Assembly: GCA_019420945.1 (NCBI GenBank)
Contig: JAHZGF010000043.1
Coordinates: forward strand, 1-13,429
Reading direction: 5' to 3'
Length of the DNA stretch: 13,429 bases
Origin: Clostridiales bacterium
Lineage (GTDB): Bacteria > Bacillota > Clostridia > Oscillospirales > Oscillospiraceae
Made by a program: the position numbers and the translations under genes. Under the pieces are notes generated by a model, which was not told where the DNA came from, did not search any database, and saw only the letters and a program-made list of their open reading frames with translations. The number at the start of each line of letters is the position of its first letter. Position 1 is the stretch's first letter. Shown in pieces: positions 7,032 through 13,228 of this stretch.

Positions 7032-7445
7032 ATGAAAATTTCGACCAAAGGCCGATATGCGCTGCGACTGCTGCTGGACATTGCCCAACAGGGACCCGGA
7101 GCGGTGGTTTCCTTGAAGGAAATCTCTGGCCGCCAGGGCATCAGCGTCAAATATCTGGAACAGATCGTGCTGAAATTGAACAAAGCGAATTTCCTCAAGA
7201 GCATTCGGGGTGTCCAGGGGGGCTATATGCTCACCCATCCCCCAAAAGAATACCGCATTGGAGATGTGCTTCGGGCGGTGGAGGGCAGCCTGGCCCCCAT
7301 TACCTGCCTGCAAAGTGAGATCAACCAGTGCGAGCGCTGTGACCAGTGTGTCACCCTCTGGTTTTGGGAGGGGATGGATCAGGTCATCAGCGATTATGTG
7401 GATCAGTACACGCTGCAGGATTTTCTGGATCATATCCAAGCCTGA
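7032..7445 (+). CDS. Rrf2 family (IscR-like) transcriptional regulator
   Basis: This 137-aa protein opens with the Rrf2 winged-helix signature MKISTKGRYALRLLLDIA. It continues with the recognition segment GISVKYLEQIVLKLNKANFL (36-55) and the wing RGVQGGYML (59-67). A four-cysteine cluster, C92, C100, C103 and C106, occupies the place of the [2Fe-2S] ligands of IscR (Cys92, Cys98, Cys104, His107), so it may sense Fe-S status. The spacing differs from proteobacterial IscR. Directly downstream, behind its own terminator, lie nifS and nifU, the expected targets, and their promoter has a matching perfect palindrome. The start at 7032 is supported by GGAG 8 bases upstream and by the family's usual N-terminus. 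The alternative, a TTG at 6984, falls inside the promoter. Confidence 0.92.
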   Translation: MKISTKGRYALRLLLDIAQQGPGAVVSLKEISGRQGISVKYLEQIVLKLNKANFLKSIRGVQGGYMLTHPPKEYRIGDVLRAVEGSLAPITCLQSEINQCERCDQCVTLWFWEGMDQVISDYVDQYTLQDFLDHIQA

Positions 7446-7455
7446 CTCGGCCTTG

Positions 7456-7500
7456 GCCCGCTCCGGTTTCAACAAGAAAAGGAGCGGGCGTTTTCTTTTT
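7456..7500 (+). terminator. Terminator after the Rrf2-type gene
   Basis: A 9-bp stem GCCCGCTCC / GGAGCGGGC (7456-7464, 7481-7489) with an inner TTTC/GAAA pairing is followed by G and a T-rich run. It separates the regulator from nifS. Confidence 0.88.
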
Positions 7501-7512
7501 TAAAATCCCTAC

Positions 7513-7543
7513 TTGACAAATAGGATATTTTATAATATCCTAT
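7513..7543 (+). promoter_or_regulatory. nifS-nifU promoter with 10-bp palindromic operator candidate
   Basis: A consensus -35 TTGACA (7513-7518) is followed after 17 bases by TATCCT (7536-7541). A perfect inverted repeat, ATAGGATATT-TTAT-AATATCCTAT (7520-7529, 7534-7543), covers the spacer and -10. A further half-like ATAGGAATT occurs at 7551-7559. A protein bound there would block RNA polymerase, and the Rrf2-type regulator encoded just upstream is the obvious candidate (inference). Confidence 0.68.
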
Positions 7544-7576
7544 AATCACAATAGGAATTAAAAAAGGAGGCGCACT

Positions 7577-8761
7577 ATGAACGTCTATTTTGATAACGCG
7601 GCCACCACCGCTTTGAGTAAAACTGCCCTGGAGGCTATGATGCCCTGTCTGACCGAGTACTACGGCAATCCCTCCAGCCTGCACGTCAAGGGCCAGGAGG
7701 CCAACCGGCTGCTGGATGAGGCCCGGCGCACGGTAGCCCAGTGTTTGGGAGCCCGACCCGAGGAGATCTATTTTACCTCTGGGGGAAGTGAGGCGGACAA
7801 CTGGGCCATCACCCAGGCCGCTGCCCTGGGGGCCAAGAAGGGAAAGCGCCATTTGATCTCCACCACCTTTGAGCACCACGCGGTGCTCCACACTCTGAAG
7901 AAGCTGGAGCGGGAGGGCTTTGAAGTCACCTATCTGCCGGTGCATGAGGACGGCCTGGTGCGGCTGGAGGAGCTGGAGGCGGCCCTTCGGGAGGACACCG
8001 CCCTGGTCACGATTATGTACGCCAACAACGAGATTGGCACCATTCAGCCCATCGACCAGATTGGCCAGCTGTGCCGGGAGCATGGTGTTCTGTTCCACAC
8101 TGACGCGGTTCAGGCGGTGGGACACCTGGCCATTGACCTCTCCCGGCAGCCCATCGACCTGCTCAGCCTGTCCAGCCACAAGTTCCACGGCCCCAAGGGG
8201 GTGGGAGCCCTCTACTGCCGCCGGGGCATTTTCCTGGGCAACCTGATTGAAGGGGGCGCCCAGGAGCGGGGCAAGCGGGCCGGCACCGAAAATCTGCCGG
8301 GGATCCAGGGAATGGCCGCCGCTCTCAAAGAGGCGGTGGATCATCTGGAGGAGAACAACGCCCGGGTCACTGCCCTGCGGGACAAGCTGATTCGGGGAGT
8401 GCTCTCGGAGATTCCCGTATCCCGTCTCAACGGAGATTGGGAACATCGGCTGCCCGGCAATATCAATTTCTGCTTCGAGGGCATCGAGGGAGAGGCCCTG
8501 CTGCTGCGGCTGGACCTGGCGGGGGTGTGTGCTTCCTCCGGTTCCGCCTGCACTTCCGGAAGCCTGGATCCCAGCCATGTGCTGCTGGCCATTGGCCTGC
8601 CCAAAGAGGTGGCCCATGGCTCTCTGCGGCTTACTCTGGACGAATGGAACACCGAGGCGGAAGTGGATTATGTGCTGTCCAAGCTGCCGGGCATTGTAGC
8701 CGGGCTGCGGGAGATGAGCCCGGTATGGGAAGAAATGCAGGCGGCCAGACAGTCCGCCTGA
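7577..8761 (+). CDS. nifS: Cysteine desulfurase (NifS/IscS type)
   Basis: This 394-aa PLP aminotransferase class V enzyme takes sulfur from cysteine as an enzyme persulfide and hands it to the scaffold for Fe-S assembly, leaving alanine. Visible features are YFDNAATT (4-11), the PLP-stacking histidine in EHHAV (H101), D176 and Q179 for the pyridine ring, the Schiff-base lysine in SSHKFHGPKG (K202), and the catalytic cysteine in SGSACTSGS (C325) on a NifS/IscS-type loop. The length is normal. The start has AAGGAGG 6 bases upstream. It is followed after 26 bases by nifU with no terminator, so the two form an operon under the palindromic promoter. A role in tRNA thiolation in addition to Fe-S assembly cannot be excluded. 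Confidence 0.95.
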   Translation: MNVYFDNAATTALSKTALEAMMPCLTEYYGNPSSLHVKGQEANRLLDEARRTVAQCLGARPEEIYFTSGGSEADNWAITQAAALGAKKGKRHLISTTFEHHAVLHTLKKLEREGFEVTYLPVHEDGLVRLEELEAALREDTALVTIMYANNEIGTIQPIDQIGQLCREHGVLFHTDAVQAVGHLAIDLSRQPIDLLSLSSHKFHGPKGVGALYCRRGIFLGNLIEGGAQERGKRAGTENLPGIQGMAAALKEAVDHLEENNARVTALRDKLIRGVLSEIPVSRLNGDWEHRLPGNINFCFEGIEGEALLLRLDLAGVCASSGSACTSGSLDPSHVLLAIGLPKEVAHGSLRLTLDEWNTEAEVDYVLSKLPGIVAGLREMSPVWEEMQAARQSA

Positions 8762-8787
8762 CCGGATAGAAAGGATGAAATGAAATT

Positions 8788-9231
8788 ATGGCAATGGCAT
8801 ACAGCGAGAAAGTAAGAGAACATTTTGCCAATCCCCGGAATGTGGGTAAAATGGACAACGCCGACGGCGTGGGCGAGGTGGGCAACGCCGTCTGCGGCGA
8901 TATCATGAAGATTTACCTCAAGATTGAGGACGACACCATTGTGGACGTGAAGTTCAACACCTTTGGCTGCGGCGCCGCCATCGCCACCAGCTCCATGGCC
9001 ACCGAGCTCATCAAAGGCAAGCCCATCAGTGAGGCCCTGCAGCTTACCAATCATGCGGTGGTGGAGGCGCTGGACGGACTGCCCCCGGTAAAGCTCCACT
9101 GTTCCGTGCTGGCGGAGGAGGCGGTGAAGGCGGCCTTGAAGGACTACTATGAGCGCCGGGGACTGCCGGTGCCGCCCCAGTGTCAGCAGCCGGAGCATCA
9201 CAGCTGCGCTGCCTGCGGCGGCTGCGGATGA
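8788..9231 (+). CDS. nifU: Fe-S cluster scaffold protein (IscU/NifU N-domain type) with Cys-rich tail
   Basis: This 147-aa protein carries the IscU-type domain on which [2Fe-2S] clusters are built from sulfur supplied by the upstream cysteine desulfurase. The three ligand cysteines are in place: C36 in VCGD (with D38), C61 in FGCGAA and C105 in LHCSVL. The HSP-type LPPVK motif is seen at 98-102. Beyond the domain, residues 126-147 form a short tail with four more cysteines and two histidines (C132, C140, C143, C146), ending ACGGCG. That is absent from textbook IscU and might bind another metal. The NifU central ferredoxin and C-terminal domains are missing. The first ATG (8788), 12 bases after AAGGA, is preferred to a second in-frame ATG at 8794. 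Confidence 0.94.
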   Translation: MAMAYSEKVREHFANPRNVGKMDNADGVGEVGNAVCGDIMKIYLKIEDDTIVDVKFNTFGCGAAIATSSMATELIKGKPISEALQLTNHAVVEALDGLPPVKLHCSVLAEEAVKAALKDYYERRGLPVPPQCQQPEHHSCAACGGCG

Positions 9232-9273
9232 CTCAGACGCCGCTGGTGAGAAAGCTTAGGCGCATAAGGGAAT

Positions 9274-9327
9274 TTGCCAAATAACAGGGAAACTGTTATA
9301 ATAAACTATACAGATAGTATAACAGGG
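9274..9327 (+). promoter_or_regulatory. Promoter and palindrome cluster of the TetR-family gene
   Basis: TTGCCA (9274-9279) and TATAAT (9297-9302) are spaced 17 bases apart. Overlaid are an inverted repeat ATAACAG-GGAAA-CTGTTAT (9281-9299), a second palindrome ACTAT-ACAG-ATAGT (9305-9318) and a 9-bp direct repeat ATAACAGGG (9281-9289 and 9319-9327). Such a cluster over the -10 is typical of TetR autoregulation (inference). Confidence 0.65.
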
Positions 9328-9377
9328 CTGGAGTTGATTCGGGGGAACCGGATTTTGAACTGAAGAAGAGGCATCTT

Positions 9378-9947
9378 ATGACAAATCTCACCAAGCGGGC
9401 CATGGCGGAAGCGCTGAAAAAACTGCTGCAAAAGCACAATTTGGAGCATATTACCATCCAAGACGTGGCGGATGAGGCCCAGGTCAGCCGCAAAACCTTC
9501 TATTATCACTTCCACGACATCTATGATCTGGTGGAATGGCTGTTAGTAGAGGAATGCAAAAATTTTGCTCTTCTGCACCAGGGCAGCGGCATCTGGGTGA
9601 AGGACGTGGCGGCAGGCCTCAACTACGCCACGGAAAACCGGGGCTGGCTGCTGAACATCTACCAGTCCATGGAGCGCCCCCAGCTGGAGCGCATTCTGCG
9701 GAAAATTGTGGCCCCTCTGATGGAGACTACCTTCGAGGACGCCCTGGGAGGACGCCCGGTTCAGGAAGAGGATCGGAAGTTTGTGCTGGATATTTTCACC
9801 TATGGCATTACCGGTCTGTTTTTAACCTGGATGGGAGAGGGAATGCGCAGCGACGCCGCCTTCCTTCAGGACAAGCTGGTGCGGTTTTTCGACGACAGCA
9901 TCAAGCTGATGGCGGACCGGTGTGTGGAGGAGTACGGACGTCAGTGA
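9378..9947 (+). CDS. TetR family transcriptional regulator
   Basis: This 189-aa protein has a TetR N-terminal DNA-binding domain. The helix-turn-helix is at about residues 25-45 (TIQDVADEAQVSRKTFYYHF), followed by the DLVEWLL helix. The C-terminal ligand domain (about 70-185) has conserved-looking LNYATENRGWLLNIY and ITGLFLTWMGEGMR stretches of the TetR/DhaS-like group (TetR_C type). The ligand is unknown. The start at 9378 is set by AGAGG 6 bases upstream. Its own promoter is covered by palindromes. The radical SAM gene follows, behind a strong terminator, and shares an 8-bp motif, AACTATAC, with this promoter, so it is the most likely target. Confidence 0.9.
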   Translation: MTNLTKRAMAEALKKLLQKHNLEHITIQDVADEAQVSRKTFYYHFHDIYDLVEWLLVEECKNFALLHQGSGIWVKDVAAGLNYATENRGWLLNIYQSMERPQLERILRKIVAPLMETTFEDALGGRPVQEEDRKFVLDIFTYGITGLFLTWMGEGMRSDAAFLQDKLVRFFDDSIKLMADRCVEEYGRQ

Positions 9948-9962
9948 CGGCCACGACAGAAT

Positions 9963-10015
9963 TAGACAAAAAAAGCGGAGTGTCCAAAAGTGGAACACTC
10001 CGCTTTTTTTGTCTA
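9963..10015. terminator. Perfect 21-bp terminator hairpin after the TetR gene
   Basis: The arms 9963-9983 and 9995-10015 are exact inverted copies, including a run of seven A and a run of seven T. It works as a terminator for the TetR gene on the plus strand, and the A/T tracts make it symmetrical in both directions. Confidence 0.92.
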
Positions 10016-10035
10016 TTCTCTTTTGTGTTTTAGAG

Positions 10036-10116
10036 AACTATACTCCAAGTAAAGCAAAATATCCTGCCCTTCTGTCCTCAAGCCTGCCCTTCGGAATCCC
10101 GGAGAGCTGCCGGGAT
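10036..10116 (+). promoter_or_regulatory. Leader region of the radical SAM gene
   Basis: A -10-like TATACT (10039-10044) lacks a good -35, as often seen with activated promoters. It overlaps AACTATAC (10036-10043), identical to a motif in the TetR promoter. Further on lie a direct repeat CCTGCCCTTC (10063-10072 and 10083-10092, 20-bp period) and a 7-bp hairpin ATCCCGG / CCGGGAT (10096-10116). No known riboswitch is recognised. Confidence 0.4.
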
Positions 10117-10162
10117 CAAGCGGTGTTTGGATGGAAGGGGAACTTGGAAGGGAGTTTTTTTC

Positions 10163-11548
10163 ATGGGAATCAAGCAATCACTGCAGTCTTTTGGCATCCG
10201 CCAGGCCCTGAGCTATCTGGAAAAGGACCCGGAGGAAAATCTGCCCAAGCTGATGGCCTGGGTGGACCGGTTTGCCGGAGATTCTCCCGACAGCTTCCCC
10301 AAGCAGCGGGAGGTCATCCGGCGGGTCATCAACGACCCCGACGACAACTGGCACAAGTTTATTGTCAATCTGGTGAAGAACGTTGACAATGAGGTGCTGA
10401 AAACCGTGTTCACCAACTTCATTGTCAACGGCAATCTGGTGGGCTGGCAGCGCCAGGAGGAGATCCGCCAGAAATATAACTGCAATGTGCCCTGGGCCAT
10501 TCTGCTGGATCCCACCTCGGCCTGTAACCTCCACTGCGTGGGCTGCTGGGCGGCGGAGTACGGCAACAAGCTGAATCTGACCTTTGATGAGATTGACAAC
10601 ATCATCACCCAGGGCAAGGACATGGGGGTTTATATCTATATTTATACCGGCGGCGAACCAATGGTCCGGAAAGATGACCTGATCGCCCTGTGCAACAAGC
10701 ACAACGACTGCGTGTTCCTGTGCTTTACCAACGCCACGCTGATCGACGAGGAGTTCGCCGACAATATGCTGCGGGTGAAAAACTTTATCCCCGCCATCTC
10801 TCTGGAAGGGTTTGAAGAGGCCACCGACGGCCGCCGGGGCCAGGGGGTCTATCAAAAGGTGATTCATGCCATGGAGCTGCTGAAGCAGCGACATCTGCCC
10901 TTCGGAATCTCCGCCTGCTATACCAGTGCCAACATGGACTCTATTACCTCCGAGGCCTTTATGGACAAGATCATTGACCTGGGGGCCTATTTCATCTGGT
11001 ACTTCCACTACATGCCTGTGGGTAACGACGCAAGTCCGGAGCTGCTGCCCACCCCGGAGCAGCGGGCCTACATCTATCACAAGATCCGGGACGAGTACCG
11101 CCATACCAAGCCCATTTTCATGATGGACTTCCAGAACGACGGAGAGTATGTGGGTGGCTGCATCGCCGGCGGCCGGCGGTTCCTGCACATCAATGCCAAC
11201 GGCGACTGCGACCCCTGTGTGTTCATCCACTACTCCGACTCCAACATCCGGGAGAAGACCCTGCTGGAGGTGCTGACCTCCCCGCTGTTCATGGCCTATC
11301 ACGACGGCCAGCCCTTCAACGATAACCACCTGCGTCCCTGCCCCATGCTGGAGAACCCGGAGAAGATCCGGGAGATCATCGAGCGTACCGGTGCCCATTC
11401 CACCGACCTCCAGTCTCCGGAGTCTGTGGAGCACCTGACAGAAAAAACTGAGCCCTATGCCCGACGGTGGACTCCCACTGCGGAACAGCTCTGGTCCTGC
11501 AGCCACGACTGCGCCAGCTGCCAGGCGCACACCAAACAGGGTGCATGA
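10163..11548 (+). CDS. Radical SAM protein with SPASM-like C-terminus, function unknown
   Basis: This 461-aa protein has an N-terminal helical extension (about 1-105), then the radical SAM core. CNLHCVGC (C121, C125, C128) holds the 4Fe-4S cluster, and GGEP (163-166) plus AISLEGFEEATDGRRG match the S-adenosylmethionine pocket. Four later cysteines, C333, C349, C352 and C393, lie in the region where SPASM/twitch domains bind auxiliary clusters. At the very end CSHDCASC (C446, C450, C453) again has the CX3CX2C spacing. This type is widespread in clostridia but I cannot assign a reaction. A peptide precursor, ether-lipid or membrane-spanning-lipid chemistry, or enzyme activation are all possible. 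No small peptide gene or partner is adjacent. The start at 10163 has GGAAGGGAG 9 bases upstream. It probably belongs with the preceding TetR regulator. Confidence 0.85.
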   Translation: MGIKQSLQSFGIRQALSYLEKDPEENLPKLMAWVDRFAGDSPDSFPKQREVIRRVINDPDDNWHKFIVNLVKNVDNEVLKTVFTNFIVNGNLVGWQRQEEIRQKYNCNVPWAILLDPTSACNLHCVGCWAAEYGNKLNLTFDEIDNIITQGKDMGVYIYIYTGGEPMVRKDDLIALCNKHNDCVFLCFTNATLIDEEFADNMLRVKNFIPAISLEGFEEATDGRRGQGVYQKVIHAMELLKQRHLPFGISACYTSANMDSITSEAFMDKIIDLGAYFIWYFHYMPVGNDASPELLPTPEQRAYIYHKIRDEYRHTKPIFMMDFQNDGEYVGGCIAGGRRFLHINANGDCDPCVFIHYSDSNIREKTLLEVLTSPLFMAYHDGQPFNDNHLRPCPMLENPEKIREIIERTGAHSTDLQSPESVEHLTEKTEPYARRWTPTAEQLWSCSHDCASCQAHTKQGA

Positions 11549-11571
11549 CCCCGATTCAACACACAAAAACA

Positions 11572-11605
11572 CTCACCTCAAGCTCAGCTTGGGGTGAGCG
11601 TTTTT
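11572..11605. terminator. Bidirectional terminator between radical SAM and MocR genes
   Basis: A 12-bp stem (11572-11583 with 11587-11598, one G-U pair, loop TCA) is flanked by A-rich sequence on the left and TTTTT on the right (11601-11605). It separates two convergent genes. Confidence 0.9.
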
Positions 11606-11631
11606 GTCCATTCAATGGGTTCAAAAGAAAA

Positions 11632-13056
11632 TTATTTGTCACAATCCAGAGCTTCGCCAATGCAGGCTATGAGCCGCCGGAAGGCCTCCTGGGACCGATC
11701 CGAGGGCAGCCCGGCGTAATTGACCACAATCACATGGCTGGCGGTGGGGGTGGTCCGATAGTATTGGGACAGGCAGGAGATCCGCAGCCCCTGCCGCTGG
11801 GCCAGTTGGATCAACTGGGTGTCCTCCAGATCTCCGTGGATCTCCAGCAGAAAGTGCAGGCCCTCGTTTTCCATCCGCACCGAGATGGCACCGGTCACAG
11901 GGCTGGATTTCAGCTGTTGGAGGATGCGGTTCTTTTGAGCCTTGTAGTGGTTGCGCATCCGGTTCAGGTGCTTTTCAAAGTAACCCTCCCGTATGAACCG
12001 GGCCAGGGCCAGCTGCTCAAAGGAGGACACGGTGCAGGCGTAAAAGCCCAGCTTCTGCCGGAACACCTCCACCAGAGGCCGGGGCAGCACCATGTAGCTG
12101 ATGCGGATGGTGGAGGCCAGGGTTTTGGAGAAGGTGTTGATATAGATGACCCGATCCGAGGCGTCGATACTCTGGAGGGTGGGAATGGGCTTGCCGCTGG
12201 TGCGGAACTCGCAGTCATAGTCATCCTCCAGAATGTAGCGGCCCTGGGCCTTGGCGCACCAGCCCAGCAACTCATAGCGGCGGCTCACCGGCATGACAAT
12301 GCCGGTGGGGAAGTGGTGAGAGGGGGAGATGTGGAGCACGTCCACCCCCTGTTGCTCCAGTACCTGGGTGCGTACTCCGGCCTCATCCATAGGGATGGGC
12401 ACACAGCGGGCCCCATTGCTCTCGTAGATCAGGGCGGGCTTTTGATAGCCCGGATCCTCCACCCCGTAGACCTTGTCCCGGCCCAGCAGCTGAACCAGCA
12501 GGCCGTAGAGGTACTCGGTGCCGGCGCCAATGACGATCTGATCCGGATCCACCGACATGCCCCGGAAGTCATAGAGGTGGCCGGCAATGGCCTCCTGCAG
12601 CTCTCTGCGGCCCTGGGCCGAGGGGGAGTGCATCAGCTCTTCTCCCTCCTGGCTCAGCACCTCCCGCAGCAGCTTGGCCCAGGTGGAGAAAGGAAAGTTT
12701 TCTGCGGGAATGTGATTGGTCACCAGGTCGGCAAACCACCGCTCCTGCTGGTCGGGAAGGGAGGCACTGGGAGGAGACTCATACCGGGGCTGGGGAACGG
12801 GCAAAATGCCAGGCTCCAGTTTCTCCACAAAAAAGCCCCGTTTTGGCTGAGAATAGAGATAGCCCTCCGCCACCAGCTGGGCGTAGGCATTTTCCACGGT
12901 GATCACACTGACCCCCAGATGTTTGGCAAAGGCCCGCTTGCTGGGCAGCTTTTCCCCGGGGGAGAGACGGCCGGAGAGAATATCCTCCCGGATGCAGCGG
13001 TAGAGGTATTCGTACAGACTGCACCCGCCGGTGTCCTCAAAGGAATAGGTGAGCAT
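11632..13056 (-). CDS. MocR/PdxR-type GntR regulator with aminotransferase-like domain
   Basis: This 474-aa fusion has a GntR winged helix (about 14-78: YEYLYRCIREDILSGRLSPG, LPSKRAFAKHLGVSVITVENAY, SQPKRGFFV), a linker, and a fold-I aminotransferase domain (about 105-470). The PLP lysine is K311 in NTFSKTLAS. EDDYDCEFR (277-285) supplies the pyridine-binding aspartate, and Y205 (EDPGYQ) is another cofactor contact. Such proteins sense PLP or amino acid-PLP adducts rather than catalyse transamination. Family examples are PdxR (pyridoxal 5'-phosphate synthesis), GabR and TauR. No pdxST, gab or transporter gene is in view, so the target is unknown. The GAGGAGGG ribosome site lies 9 bases before the start, with a promoter at 13119-13147. 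The 559-aa antisense frame over it is a shadow. Confidence 0.9.
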   Translation of the reverse strand: MLTYSFEDTGGCSLYEYLYRCIREDILSGRLSPGEKLPSKRAFAKHLGVSVITVENAYAQLVAEGYLYSQPKRGFFVEKLEPGILPVPQPRYESPPSASLPDQQERWFADLVTNHIPAENFPFSTWAKLLREVLSQEGEELMHSPSAQGRRELQEAIAGHLYDFRGMSVDPDQIVIGAGTEYLYGLLVQLLGRDKVYGVEDPGYQKPALIYESNGARCVPIPMDEAGVRTQVLEQQGVDVLHISPSHHFPTGIVMPVSRRYELLGWCAKAQGRYILEDDYDCEFRTSGKPIPTLQSIDASDRVIYINTFSKTLASTIRISYMVLPRPLVEVFRQKLGFYACTVSSFEQLALARFIREGYFEKHLNRMRNHYKAQKNRILQQLKSSPVTGAISVRMENEGLHFLLEIHGDLEDTQLIQLAQRQGLRISCLSQYYRTTPTASHVIVVNYAGLPSDRSQEAFRRLIACIGEALDCDK

Positions 13057-13118
13057 CTGCTGAATCCCTCCTCTGACCTGTTCAGACAGGAAAAAAGTCG
13101 AGTGTTTATTATGACCAG

Positions 13119-13147
13119 ATTATACGCAACAGAACGCAAATTGTAAA
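13119..13147 (-). promoter_or_regulatory. Promoter of the MocR-type gene
   Basis: On the minus strand TTTACA (13142-13147) and a consensus TATAAT (13119-13124) are spaced 17 bases apart. The leader of about 55 bases holds a small inverted repeat CCTGT-TCAG-ACAGG (13077-13090), a possible operator or hairpin. Confidence 0.68.
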
Positions 13148-13178
13148 GAGAAACCATAACGATGTTCCAAGCAGCAAT

Positions 13179-13216
13179 AAACAGCCGTCCTGTCGTTGGA
13201 CAGGACGGCTGTTTTT
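13179..13216 (-). terminator. Terminator after the right-edge surface protein
   Basis: A perfect 14-bp stem (13181-13194 with 13199-13212, loop GTTG) lies 16 bases past the stop codon of the minus-strand gene. T tracts occur on both sides (TTTAT on the minus strand, TTTTT on the plus). Confidence 0.88.
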
Positions 13217-13228
13217 GTGGGAGATGGC

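Noticed and set aside
9963..10015. The perfect 21-bp inverted repeat as a mobile element end or CRISPR-like unit
   Set aside because: Its position right after a stop codon, its 11-base loop and the A-run/T-run flanks are fully explained as an intrinsic terminator.
10178..11572. Minus-strand open frame of 464 codons opposite the radical SAM gene
   Set aside because: No recognisable motif and it runs through the convergent terminator. It is a shadow of a gene with firm radical SAM motifs.
11467..13146. Plus-strand open frame of 559 codons opposite the MocR gene
   Set aside because: It starts within the radical SAM gene, crosses a terminator and has no domain sense, whereas the minus strand encodes a complete GntR-aminotransferase fusion.
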